Source: Brachymonas wangyanguii
GTDB taxonomy: Bacteria; Pseudomonadota; Gammaproteobacteria; Burkholderiales; Burkholderiaceae_C
Direction of reading: 5' to 3'
DNA length: 64,000 nt
Assembly (NCBI RefSeq): GCF_045055315.1
Contig: NZ_CP173677.1
Coordinates: 992,001 to 1,056,000, forward strand
The stretch's first letter is position 1, and each line of letters begins with the position of its first letter. Below are positions 24,785 through 33,274 of this stretch, in pieces. Below the pieces are notes generated by a model. The model saw only the letters and a list, made by a program, of their open reading frames with translations. It had not been told where the DNA came from and did no database searches. The translations under genes were made by a program, and so were the position numbers.

Positions 24785-26587
24785 TCAGGCGGTAGCGGTT
24801 TCAGACTTGCTGGCGGCGTGGCCGGCAGGCACGAAGCGGGCGGCATTGGCCGCAGCCTTGAACGGATCCAGCCCGGCGCGGCGCAGTGTCTGGATAAAGC
24901 GTTCGCCCGGTTCGCGTAGCGTGCGGTAGGTGTCGAGAATCGCCTCGACCACATCTGGCACCTCGGCCGCGCTGAAGGACGGGCCGACCACCTTGCCCGG
25001 CTGGGCAGCGCCAGACAGCGCGGAGCCATCGGCACCGCCGAGCGTGATCTGGTACCACTCCTTGCCGTCCTTGTCCACGCCCAGGATGCCGATATGGCCG
25101 CTGTGGTGGTGGCCGCAGGAGTTGATGCAGCCGCTGATATGCAGGTCGATTTCGCCCAGGTCCCAGAGTTCGTCCAGGTCCTGGTAGCGCTCGGTCAGGG
25201 CGGCCGCCACCGGAATCGAGCGTGCGTTGGCGAGTGCGCAGAAGTCGCCGCCGGGGCAGGCAATCATGTCGGTCAGCAGGCCGATGTTCGGCTGCGCCAG
25301 ACCGAGCGCCTTGGCCTGTTCGTACAGGGCTGGCAGGTCGCTTTCGTGCACCCAGGGCAGCACCAGGTTCTGTTCGTGCGTCAGGCGCGCTTCGCCGGCG
25401 CTGAAGGTATCGGCCAACTGGGCCACGGCGTCCAGCGTGTCGCCATCGGCATCGCCCGGGGCAAAGCCGGGGCGCTTGAACGACAGGCCGACCACGCGCA
25501 GCTGCGGCAGGCGGTGCGCACGCACGTTGCGCTGCAGCCAGCGCTGGTAGGCCTGGCCTTGCGTATCGATAGTTGCCGTCAGGCCACTCGGGCGCAGCTC
25601 GGGCTGCACAAAGCAGGCGGTGACGCGCTCCAGTTCGGCTTCGGTGATGGTGTGCGGGGCGCCATCCTGCTCCAGGATGTTGGCGTATTCGGCCTCGACC
25701 GCATCGATGAAGCGCTGGCCTTCGGCCTTCACCAGGATCTTGATGCGTGCCTTCCAGGCGTTGTCGCGGCGGCCGTACTGGTTGTAGACACGGATCACGG
25801 CTTCGAGGTAGTTCAGCAACTGCGACCAGGGCAGGAACTCGCGGATCGTCGGGCTGATCACCGGCGTGCGGCCCATGCCACCACCGACGCTGACGGCAAA
25901 GCCGAGCTCGCCGGCATCATTGCGGCGCAGCTTCAGGCCAACGTCATACCAGTGCGTGGCGGCGCGGTCTTCCTGGCCGCCGGTGAGGGAAATCTTGAAC
26001 TTGCGCGGCAGGAAGGCGAACTCCGGGTGCAGCGTGCTCCACTGGCGCAGGATCTCGGCAAACGGGCGCGGATCGGCGATCTCGTCCGGCGCGATGCCGG
26101 CCAGGTTGTCGGCGTTCAGGTTGCGGATGCAGTTGCCACTGGTCTGGATGCCGTGCATCTGCACGCTGGCCAGCAGATCCATGACATCGGCACTTTTCTC
26201 CAGCGGGATCCAGTTGTATTGCACATTGGTGCGGGTGGTGAAGTGGCCGTAGCCGTAGCGCAGCAGCGGGGCGTCCAGGGTGCCGGGCTGCGAGGCCTGC
26301 AGCGCATCTTGTGTGGCTTGCGCATGCTGCAGCAACTCGTCGGAAGGCTTGTCAAACTCGCGTGCGATGCGGGCCAGCGCGCGCAGCTGGCGGCTGGCGA
26401 TCTCGCCATAGGGCACGGCGACGCGCAGCATGGGCGCGTAGCGCTGGATATACCAGCCGTTCTGCAGGCGCAGCGGGCGGAATTCGGCATCGGGCAGCTC
26501 GCCGCGCAGATGGCGCTCCAGCTGATGGCGGTACTGTGCCGCGCGCTGTTCGATAAAGGACTGGTCGAAATCGGAATACTGGTACAT
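24785..26587 (-). CDS. cysI: Sulfite reductase hemoprotein (nitrite/sulfite reductase family) CysI
   Basis: CysI reduces sulfite to sulfide with six electrons at a siroheme coupled to a 4Fe-4S cluster. The 600-residue protein shows the internal repeat of this family, the NCIRNL motif near residue 150, and the cluster-ligand pair CPGGDFC and CINSCGHH in the C-terminal half. There is no cysJ flavoprotein in the cluster, so electrons must come from elsewhere; a ferredoxin and ferredoxin reductase are encoded downstream on the same strand. It is the first gene of the cysI-DUF934-cysH-cysD-cysN run. Confidence 0.95.
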   Translation of the reverse strand: MYQYSDFDQSFIEQRAAQYRHQLERHLRGELPDAEFRPLRLQNGWYIQRYAPMLRVAVPYGEIASRQLRALARIAREFDKPSDELLQHAQATQDALQASQPGTLDAPLLRYGYGHFTTRTNVQYNWIPLEKSADVMDLLASVQMHGIQTSGNCIRNLNADNLAGIAPDEIADPRPFAEILRQWSTLHPEFAFLPRKFKISLTGGQEDRAATHWYDVGLKLRRNDAGELGFAVSVGGGMGRTPVISPTIREFLPWSQLLNYLEAVIRVYNQYGRRDNAWKARIKILVKAEGQRFIDAVEAEYANILEQDGAPHTITEAELERVTACFVQPELRPSGLTATIDTQGQAYQRWLQRNVRAHRLPQLRVVGLSFKRPGFAPGDADGDTLDAVAQLADTFSAGEARLTHEQNLVLPWVHESDLPALYEQAKALGLAQPNIGLLTDMIACPGGDFCALANARSIPVAAALTERYQDLDELWDLGEIDLHISGCINSCGHHHSGHIGILGVDKDGKEWYQITLGGADGSALSGAAQPGKVVGPSFSAAEVPDVVEAILDTYRTLREPGERFIQTLRRAGLDPFKAAANAARFVPAGHAASKSETATA

Positions 26588-26635
26588 GTCAGGCAGGGGA
26601 CGATACGGGCGGGATGCCCGATACAGGCAGCTAGC

Positions 26636-26663
26636 ACTGTAGCCCTGCTTTATGCAAAATCAA
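26636..26663 (-). promoter_or_regulatory. Candidate sigma-70 promoter of the cys cluster
   Basis: On the minus strand, TTGATT (26663-26658) and TACAGT (26641-26636) are spaced by 16 bases, 49 bp before the cysI start codon. The region beyond is AT-rich and could hold a CysB-type regulator site, but I cannot match a specific one. Confidence 0.4.
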
Positions 26664-26766
26664 ACGACATTTTTACGATGTTTATATTCCAGGTGGATAT
26701 ATAAGCCCTGGCCATGCCCGGCTGTCCCCAGGCTGTCCAGCCGATACCCCCTGCTTGTACACACAG

Positions 26767-26775
26767 TTATCCACA
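26767..26775 (+). promoter_or_regulatory. DnaA box upstream of dnaB
   Basis: TTATCCACA is an exact match to the DnaA-box consensus and lies 37 bp before the dnaB start codon, in a gap shared with the divergent cys cluster. One isolated box suggests transcriptional control by DnaA rather than an origin; this is not tested. Confidence 0.5.
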
Positions 26776-26812
26776 CCCTGAACGCGCCAATCCACTACCA
26801 TGGCGGCTGACC

Positions 26813-29290
26813 ATGAACAATCACGCCGTGCAAGACTCCGATTACTTCTCCCCCCCTGACTATTACGACGAACCGGTTGATCGCGAGATCAGCCAGCTGC
26901 GCGTGCCGCCGCATTCCAACGAGGCCGAATCCAGCGTGCTGGGTGGCCTGCTGCTGGACAACAATGCCTGGGACCGTGTCGCCGACCTGCTGGTGCCGGG
27001 TGATTTCTACCGCTACGAGCACCAGCTGGTGTTCGAGGCCATCGGCAAGCTGATCAATGGTTCGCGCCCGGCCGACGTGATCACCGTGTTTGAGGCCTTG
27101 CAGACCATGGGCAAGGACGGCGAGGTTGGCGGCCTGGTCTATCTGAACCAGCTGGCACAGTACGTGCCTAGCGCCAGCAACATCCGCCGCTACGCCGAGA
27201 TCGTGCGCGAGCGCTCCATCCTGCGCAAGCTGGTTACCGCCAGCGACGAAATCGCCACGCGCGCCTTCAATCCCCAAGGCATGGCGGTGGAAAAGGTGCT
27301 GGACGAGGCCGAGCAGAAGATCTTCAAGATCGGCGAAGAAGGCTCGCGCATGAAGGAAGGCTTCCAGGCGATGGAATCGCTGGTGGTCGACCTGCTGGAC
27401 CGCGTCGAGGAGATGGCGCAGAACCCGAACGACATCACTGGCGTACCGACCGGATTTTACGATCTGGACCGGATGACGTCGGGTTTTCAGGCGGGGGATC
27501 TGGTGATTCTGGCGGCACGTCCCTCCATGGGCAAGGCGCAGCCGCTGGACGCGCAGGTACGCACCCTCAGGGGCTGGAAACGCATGGATGAGCTGGAAAT
27601 CGGCGATGCGCTGGCTTCGCGTGATGGTGCGCCGTCCATGGTGACCGGCATTTTCCCGCAGGGCGAGCGCCAGGTCTACCGTGTGACCCTGTCTGATGGC
27701 CGCAGCACCGAATGCTGTGCCGAACACCTGTGGCGCGTGCATTTCCGCAGCTGGAAAGCGCCGCGTGTACTGTCCACCGAACGCCTGATCGACATGCTGC
27801 AAGTACAGCGTTACCAGAACCGGCTCTGGATCGAATGCGCCAGTGGCGACTTCGGTCATCAGGACGAGCTGCCGATTGACGGCTGGGTGCTGGGCGCGCT
27901 GCTGGGCGATGGCAATCTGACTGGAACCGGAACCGTCCGCTTTGCCAGCACCTGCCCGGAAACCGTGGCGCGCATGGAAGCGCGCGTTGGTCACGATTTG
28001 GTCATGAGCCATGCCGGCACTTGCAACTGGCGTGTAGTACGCCGGGATCGCGGCAAGGTGAGCGGCCTGGTGGGTGCACAGCCCAATCCGTTGCGTGTCG
28101 CCTTGCAGGCGCTGCAGTTGTCCGGCCTGAGCAGTGACCAGAAGTTCGTGCCCCAAGTCTATCTGACAGCGCGCAAGGAAGTCCGTCAGGACGTGCTGCG
28201 TGGCCTGCTCGATACCGATGGCTGGGTCGAGCGTTGGGGCAGCGTCCGGTTTTCTACCTGCAGCCGACAGCTGGCGCAGGACGTGGCGACGCTGGTGCGC
28301 TCGCTGGGCGGCTGGTGCTCGATCAGCGAGAAGCAGCCGTACTACACGGTAGCTGGTATGCGCATGGCCGGCTTGCCGGCTTTTGTCTGCCATATCCACC
28401 ATCCCGAGCCGGCCAGCTTGTTCCTGATGTCGGACAAGCTGGCGTGCGTGCCGCAGCGCTGGCAGCGCCAGAAGCGTCTGAACATCCTGTCGATCACACC
28501 GACACGCCGCACCGACTGCCAGTGCATCAGCGTTAGCCATCCGGATCGGCTCTATATCACTGACCAGGATGTGCTCACACACAACACCGCCTTCGCGATC
28601 AACATCGCCGAACATGTGGCCTTGACCGAAGGCTTGCCGGTCGCCGTGTTCTCCATGGAAATGGGGGCCGCGCAGTTGGCAGTGCGTATCGTTGGCTCCA
28701 TTGGCCGTATCGACCAGGGCCGCCTGCGTACCGGCAAGCTGCTGGACGAGGAGTGGCCGCGCCTGACCGAGGCGATCGAGCGCTTGCGCAATGTCTCTAT
28801 GCACATCGACGAAACCCCGGGCCTGACGCCGAGCGAGTTGCGCGCCAACGCACGCCGCCTGTCGCGCCAGTGCGGCAAGCTCGGCCTGATCGTGGTCGAC
28901 TACCTGCAGCTGATGAGCGGTAGCAGCCAGTCCAGCAGCGAAAACCGCGCCACCGAGCTGAGCGAGATCTCGCGTGGCCTGAAGATGCTGGCCAAGGAGC
29001 TGCAGTGTCCGGTGATTGCGCTGTCTCAGCTCAACCGTAGCGTGGAACAGCGTACCGACAAGCGGCCGATGATGAGTGACTTGCGGGAATCGGGTGCGAT
29101 CGAGCAGGACGCTGACGTGATCATGTTCATCTACCGAGACGACTACTACAACAAGGAAAGCAAGGAGCCGGGCGTGGCCGAGATCATCATCGGCAAGCAG
29201 CGTAACGGCCCGACTGGCACCGTCAAGCTGGCCTTTATCAAGCCGTTGACCAAGTTCGAAACCCTCGCGCACATGGCCGAGGATTACTGA
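26813..29290 (+). CDS. dnaB: Replicative DNA helicase DnaB, intein-containing precursor
   Basis: DnaB is the hexameric helicase that unwinds DNA at the replication fork. The 825-residue precursor consists of an N-extein (1-241), an intein (242-591) and a C-extein (592-825); the spliced protein would be 475 residues, normal for DnaB. The N-extein ends at the Lys of Walker A (ARPSMGK) and the C-extein starts with its Thr (TAFAIN), so ATP binding cannot occur until splicing. The C-extein has the Walker B region LIVVDYLQLMSG and the usual arginine-finger end. The frame is open 33 codons further up, but MNNHAVQD at 26813 fits DnaB N-termini. It converges on pabBC with a 3-bp gap. Confidence 0.96.
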   Translation: MNNHAVQDSDYFSPPDYYDEPVDREISQLRVPPHSNEAESSVLGGLLLDNNAWDRVADLLVPGDFYRYEHQLVFEAIGKLINGSRPADVITVFEALQTMGKDGEVGGLVYLNQLAQYVPSASNIRRYAEIVRERSILRKLVTASDEIATRAFNPQGMAVEKVLDEAEQKIFKIGEEGSRMKEGFQAMESLVVDLLDRVEEMAQNPNDITGVPTGFYDLDRMTSGFQAGDLVILAARPSMGKAQPLDAQVRTLRGWKRMDELEIGDALASRDGAPSMVTGIFPQGERQVYRVTLSDGRSTECCAEHLWRVHFRSWKAPRVLSTERLIDMLQVQRYQNRLWIECASGDFGHQDELPIDGWVLGALLGDGNLTGTGTVRFASTCPETVARMEARVGHDLVMSHAGTCNWRVVRRDRGKVSGLVGAQPNPLRVALQALQLSGLSSDQKFVPQVYLTARKEVRQDVLRGLLDTDGWVERWGSVRFSTCSRQLAQDVATLVRSLGGWCSISEKQPYYTVAGMRMAGLPAFVCHIHHPEPASLFLMSDKLACVPQRWQRQKRLNILSITPTRRTDCQCISVSHPDRLYITDQDVLTHNTAFAINIAEHVALTEGLPVAVFSMEMGAAQLAVRIVGSIGRIDQGRLRTGKLLDEEWPRLTEAIERLRNVSMHIDETPGLTPSELRANARRLSRQCGKLGLIVVDYLQLMSGSSQSSSENRATELSEISRGLKMLAKELQCPVIALSQLNRSVEQRTDKRPMMSDLRESGAIEQDADVIMFIYRDDYYNKESKEPGVAEIIIGKQRNGPTGTVKLAFIKPLTKFETLAHMAEDY
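27536..28585 (+). mobile_element. Class 3-type intein with LAGLIDADG homing endonuclease in DnaB
   Basis: The 350-residue insertion lies between Lys and Thr of the Walker A motif. It begins with Ala rather than Cys or Ser, so the usual first nucleophile is missing. The class 3 signature is present: Trp307 in AEHLW (block B), Cys571 in DCQCISV (block F) and Thr589 in the terminal VLTHN (block G), with His590-Asn591 for Asn cyclisation and Thr592 as the +1 residue. A homing endonuclease is embedded: LGALLGDG at 360-367 and LRGLLDTDG at 462-470 retain both catalytic Asp residues, and KFVPQVYL lies between them. No frameshift is seen, so splicing and homing may both be active. Confidence 0.9.
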
Positions 29291-29293
29291 GGA

Positions 29294-31198
29294 TCAGGCC
29301 GGCAGCAGCTGCAGCGGTACCCAGCCGCGCACGCTGTTGATGAACCAGAGCCGCTCGCCTGGCAGCATGCGCTGCAGCAGGCACAGCGGCAGCACCGCCT
29401 CGCGGATCAGGCCGCGTTGCAGCAGCGCCTCGCGGAAGGTGCCCGGCAGCAGCTGATCGCGCTGGATCGGCGTCAGCCAGCGGCCATCGGCAGTCTGCAG
29501 CACGATATTGCCGCGCGTGCACTCCAGCGCAAAACCGGACTCGTCGTGCAGCAGCACGTCCCAGGCCTGCGGAAAGGCTTCAGTCAGCGCATCGTAATGC
29601 TGGCGGCGCGAGGTCTTGTGGCAGATCCAGGGTTGCAGTTCGGTTGGGAGCGGGGAGGAGGCCAGGGCTACCGGTTGTACTGTCAGGCTGTCAGCATCGG
29701 GATGGCGCAGCCAGTTGGTGGGGACTTGCTGCTCGCTGTCCCAGTCTGCATCCAGAGACTGCTCTCCGAGTTGCGTGGCCATGGTCGAGATCTTTCCGTC
29801 AGCCGACAGCAGCAGGCGCACGCGCCAGCGACCATGCGGGTGTGCATCGGCCAGTTGCTGCAACTCCCGCTGGAGGGCCGAATCCGAGACCGGCCGCCAG
29901 TTCCATTGCCGCGTCGAGGTCTGCAAGCGCTGCAGATGCCAGGGCAGCAGGGCGTAGCGTCCCTGGTCCAGCAACAGCGTTTCCAGCAGTTCGAAGTCCG
30001 GCAGCGGCAGGCTCTCGGTATGCAGAAAGCGCGCTTTCAGCACGGCCTCGGCATATTCTGATGCTGCATCGGACGACAGCGTGATGCCACCGCCAATGCC
30101 ACCGCGCAGGCAGCCATCGGGCAAGGCCGTCACGGTACGGATAGCGACATTGAACACCGCACGATACGGGCTCATGACCCCGATCGCGCCACAATACACG
30201 CCACGCGGGCCTTTTTCAAGCAAGGTGATCTTCTCCATCGCCATGCGCTTGGGCGCCCCGGTGATCGAGCCGCAGGGGAACAGCGCCTGCATCAGCGCCG
30301 GCAGGTCGATCTCCGGCCGCGTGATTGCCTGCACTGTGCTGGTCATTTGCCACAGTGTGGGGTAGGGCTCGACCTGGAACAGCGCCGTGGTTTGCACGCT
30401 GTCGGTGATCGCGACGCGGCCCAGGTCATTGCGCAGCAGGTCCACGATCATCACGTTTTCGGCGCGCTCCTTGGGGCTGGCCTGCAGCTGGCGTGCTGCT
30501 TCGGCATCCTGCTCAGGCGTATTGCCGCGCGGGGCCGTTCCTTTCATGGGCCGCGTTGCAATCTGCCCGGTCTGCCGGTTCCAGTCAAAGAACAGCTCGG
30601 GCGATGCCGACAGCACCTGCCAGCCGCCCCAGTCCAGCCAGGCGCAGTAGTTGGCTAGCTGGCGTGCGCGCAGGGCTTCGTGGTACTGCCACAGCGGCAG
30701 CCCGCCACGCTCTGCCAGCACGCGCAGCGTATGGTTGACCTGGTAGACTTCGCCGTCCTGGATCGCGCTGCGGATGGTGCCAATCGCCTTGCCGTGCTGG
30801 CCGGCATCTTCGCTCAGCTGCCAGTCGGGTGCCGCATGCACCTGGCCGGAGGCGGGCGGCGACTGTGCACCGGATTCGAAATCCGGCATAGCGTCTGGCC
30901 CGCTGAACAGCGCAAAAGCGGCCAGCGGCTCTGGCTGGCTGGCACTGGCATCCAGCTGCATCGATGCCGCCAGCTTGGGATCGAAACCGGCGGCAGCTTC
31001 ATAGGCCAGCTGGCCGACTGCCCAGCAGCCGGCACGCACGCGTGCATCCAGCGTGCGCAACAGCGCAGGTACCTCATCGGCACGCCAGGCGATCAGCAGC
31101 TCTTGCGGCTGGCTGAAACGCAGCCGCTGCACGCTGCCCTTGGCGTCCGGGAAATCGGTGACGAAGACCAGCCGATCGGGATCGGGCTGCCAGGACAC
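29294..31198 (-). CDS. Fused aminodeoxychorismate synthase component I / aminodeoxychorismate lyase (PabB-PabC)
   Basis: The 634-residue protein joins two consecutive steps of p-aminobenzoate synthesis for folate. Residues 1 to about 400 are a chorismate-binding PabB domain with PMKGTAPRG and GSITGAPKRMAM motifs and the Glu-rich end IGGGITLSSDAASEYAE. After DFELLETLL, residues from about 410 form a PLP-dependent lyase domain with the Lys of the HKTSRRQHYD motif. Fusions of this kind are known in bacteria. The start is GTG (31198), immediately after phoH. folP, which uses the product, is at 10.6 kb. Confidence 0.92.
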   Translation of the reverse strand: MSWQPDPDRLVFVTDFPDAKGSVQRLRFSQPQELLIAWRADEVPALLRTLDARVRAGCWAVGQLAYEAAAGFDPKLAASMQLDASASQPEPLAAFALFSGPDAMPDFESGAQSPPASGQVHAAPDWQLSEDAGQHGKAIGTIRSAIQDGEVYQVNHTLRVLAERGGLPLWQYHEALRARQLANYCAWLDWGGWQVLSASPELFFDWNRQTGQIATRPMKGTAPRGNTPEQDAEAARQLQASPKERAENVMIVDLLRNDLGRVAITDSVQTTALFQVEPYPTLWQMTSTVQAITRPEIDLPALMQALFPCGSITGAPKRMAMEKITLLEKGPRGVYCGAIGVMSPYRAVFNVAIRTVTALPDGCLRGGIGGGITLSSDAASEYAEAVLKARFLHTESLPLPDFELLETLLLDQGRYALLPWHLQRLQTSTRQWNWRPVSDSALQRELQQLADAHPHGRWRVRLLLSADGKISTMATQLGEQSLDADWDSEQQVPTNWLRHPDADSLTVQPVALASSPLPTELQPWICHKTSRRQHYDALTEAFPQAWDVLLHDESGFALECTRGNIVLQTADGRWLTPIQRDQLLPGTFREALLQRGLIREAVLPLCLLQRMLPGERLWFINSVRGWVPLQLLPA

Positions 31199-31201
31199 GA
31201 T

Positions 31202-33043
31202 TTACAGCACCTCGCTGGCAAAGTCTGCCAGGCGCGAACGCTCACCGCGTGCCAGCATGATGTGGCCGCTGTGCGGCCAGCCCTTGAACTTGTCCACCAC
31301 CGCGGTCAGGCCGGAAGAGCCTTCGGTCAGGTAGGGCGTATCGATCTGCGCCAGGTTGCCCATGCAGATGATCTTGGTGCCCGGACCGGCGCGCGTGATC
31401 AGCGTCTTCATCTGCTTGGGCGTCAGGTTCTGCGCCTCGTCGATGATGACGAACTTGTTCAGGAAGGTACGGCCGCGCATGAAGTTCATGCTCTTGATCT
31501 TGATGCGGCTGCGGATCAGCTCATTGGTGGCGGCACGCCCCCATTCGCCGGCGCCGTTGCTGTCGCCGCCCTTGGTCAGGAACTCCAGGTTGTCGTCCAG
31601 CGCGCCCATCCACGGGCCCATCTTTTCTTCTTCGGTGCCAGGCAGGAAGCCGATGTCTTCGCCCACGCTGACCGTGGCACGCGTCATGATGATTTCGGTG
31701 TAGCGGCGGTCATCCAGCACCTGGGTCAGGCCGCAGGCCAGCGCCAGCAGCGTCTTGCCGGTGCCGGCGGTACCCGTCAGCGTGACGAAGTCGATCTCCG
31801 GATCGAGCAGCAGGTTCATGGCAAAGTTCTGCTCGCGGTTGCGCGCTGTCACGCCCCAGGCGGCATGCTTGGGGTGGGTATGGTCGCGCAGCGTCTTGAG
31901 TACCGCCGTATTGCCGCGGATTTCGGTCACGCGCGTGTACAGGCTGGTCTCGCCGGGCTGCTCGAAATAGACGAACTGGTTGATCAGCATCTGCTGCGTC
32001 AGCGGGCCCTGCACGCGGTAATAGGTATGCGCGCCTTCCTGCCAGCTCTCGATATCGCCTTCCTGCGTATCCCAGAAGTCGGCCGGCAGCATCAGGATGC
32101 CGTTGTACAGCAGCTCGTCGTCGTCGAGTGTCTTGTCGTTCTCGTAGTCTTCGGCCAGCAGGCCCAGCGCGCGCGCCTTGACGCGCATGTTGATGTCCTT
32201 GGACACCAGCGCGACCTGGCGGTCCTTGTGCGCGGCTTCCAGCGCGTGCACCACGCCCAGGATCTGGTTGTCGGCCTTGCCCTGCGGCAGCGAGCTCGGC
32301 AGGGTGTAATCGAGTGCCTCGGTCTGGAAGAACAGGCGGCCGGTGGCTTCCTTGTGGCCGGTCGCGTCCAGCGGCATGCCGTGGCTCATGTCCTGCGATT
32401 CCACCGCTGCCACCAGCGCATCCAGCGTGCGGCTGGTCTGGCGCGCGTTGCGCGAGACTTCCGTCATGGCCTTCTTGTGGCTGTCCAGCTCTTCCAGCAC
32501 GATCAGTGGCAGGAAGATGTCATGTTCCTCGAAGCGGAACAGGCACATCGGATCGTGCATCAGCACATTGGTATCCAGCACGAACAGGCGGCGCACCTCG
32601 GGCTCGCTGCCAGTGGCCTTCTTGCGTGCACGAGCCGGCCGGGTGGCCGGGACCGGAGTGGCGGCCACCGGTTTGGCTGCAGCTGGTCTGGCGGTGGGTT
32701 GGGTCGTGACAGTGCTTGCAGGCGGCGGGCTCTCGGCCACTGCTGCCGCGGCAGGCTTGGCTGCTGCGGTGCGACGACGCGTAGGTGCCGTGGCTGCCAC
32801 GGCTGCAGCGGCATCCAGCGAAGGCGTCACGGCGCTCGTCTTGCGCGTGCTGCTGGTCGTGGTGCGGCGGGTAGTGCTGCGCTTGGGCGCGCTGGTGCTG
32901 CTGTCCGTGCTGGCTGTTGTTGCTGCTGCGACGGGCGTGGTGTCAGCCGGCTCGGCCTGGCTGGCACGGGTAGGGGGAGTCTGGGTCAGAAGCTCGGCAT
33001 CCAGTTTGGTGGCGCGCTTCTTGGGAGCGGGAGGCAATGGCAT
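31202..33043 (-). CDS. PIN-PhoH family ATPase (PhoH2 type)
   Basis: The 613-residue protein has an N-terminal PIN ribonuclease domain (FVLDTNVLMHDP from residue 154) and a C-terminal PhoH ATPase with a GTAGTGKT P-loop and FVIIDEAQN Walker B. PhoH2 proteins act as RNA helicase/ribonucleases in the few cases studied. About 130 residues before the PIN domain (roughly 20-148) are an Ala/Thr/Pro/Lys-rich low-complexity segment that is much longer than in relatives such as those starting directly with the PIN. The ATG at 33043 (MPLPPAPKK) matches family starts. bcp is upstream, a common pairing. Confidence 0.9.
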   Translation of the reverse strand: MPLPPAPKKRATKLDAELLTQTPPTRASQAEPADTTPVAAATTASTDSSTSAPKRSTTRRTTTSSTRKTSAVTPSLDAAAAVAATAPTRRRTAAAKPAAAAVAESPPPASTVTTQPTARPAAAKPVAATPVPATRPARARKKATGSEPEVRRLFVLDTNVLMHDPMCLFRFEEHDIFLPLIVLEELDSHKKAMTEVSRNARQTSRTLDALVAAVESQDMSHGMPLDATGHKEATGRLFFQTEALDYTLPSSLPQGKADNQILGVVHALEAAHKDRQVALVSKDINMRVKARALGLLAEDYENDKTLDDDELLYNGILMLPADFWDTQEGDIESWQEGAHTYYRVQGPLTQQMLINQFVYFEQPGETSLYTRVTEIRGNTAVLKTLRDHTHPKHAAWGVTARNREQNFAMNLLLDPEIDFVTLTGTAGTGKTLLALACGLTQVLDDRRYTEIIMTRATVSVGEDIGFLPGTEEEKMGPWMGALDDNLEFLTKGGDSNGAGEWGRAATNELIRSRIKIKSMNFMRGRTFLNKFVIIDEAQNLTPKQMKTLITRAGPGTKIICMGNLAQIDTPYLTEGSSGLTAVVDKFKGWPHSGHIMLARGERSRLADFASEVL

Positions 33044-33222
33044 GTAAGTGTGCGGAAAACAGGTTGAACATGCATGCGGCTGGCGCACGCCCTGCGAAAC
33101 ACGACGCTAGGCGTTTCACACAGACCTAATATACATGCTGACTTGCAGATTGCCGTCACCCGGCGGTCATATTTGCAACCGTGCGTCAGCCCCCGTCTGC
33201 GGGCTGCGGGAAAGTGCCCATG

Positions 33223-33250
33223 AAAAAAGCGCCTGCTGGGCAGGCGCTTT
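33223..33250 (-). terminator. Rho-independent terminator of bcp
   Basis: AAAGCGCCTGC at 33226-33236 pairs with GCAGGCGCTTT at 33240-33250 around a three-base loop. On the minus strand the stem is followed by a run of six T residues (33228-33223). It lies 25 bp after the bcp stop codon. Confidence 0.88.
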
Positions 33251-33274
33251 CGGCTGGCGACAAGGCCAGGGAGC

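Noticed and set aside
26795..29272. A long minus-strand frame opposite dnaB
   Set aside because: It mirrors the whole dnaB gene including the intein, has no ribosome site and gives a His/Ala-rich product, as expected for a shadow frame.
29294..31198. Separate pabB and pabC genes
   Set aside because: One uninterrupted frame covers both domains with no stop or internal ribosome site, so it is a true fusion.
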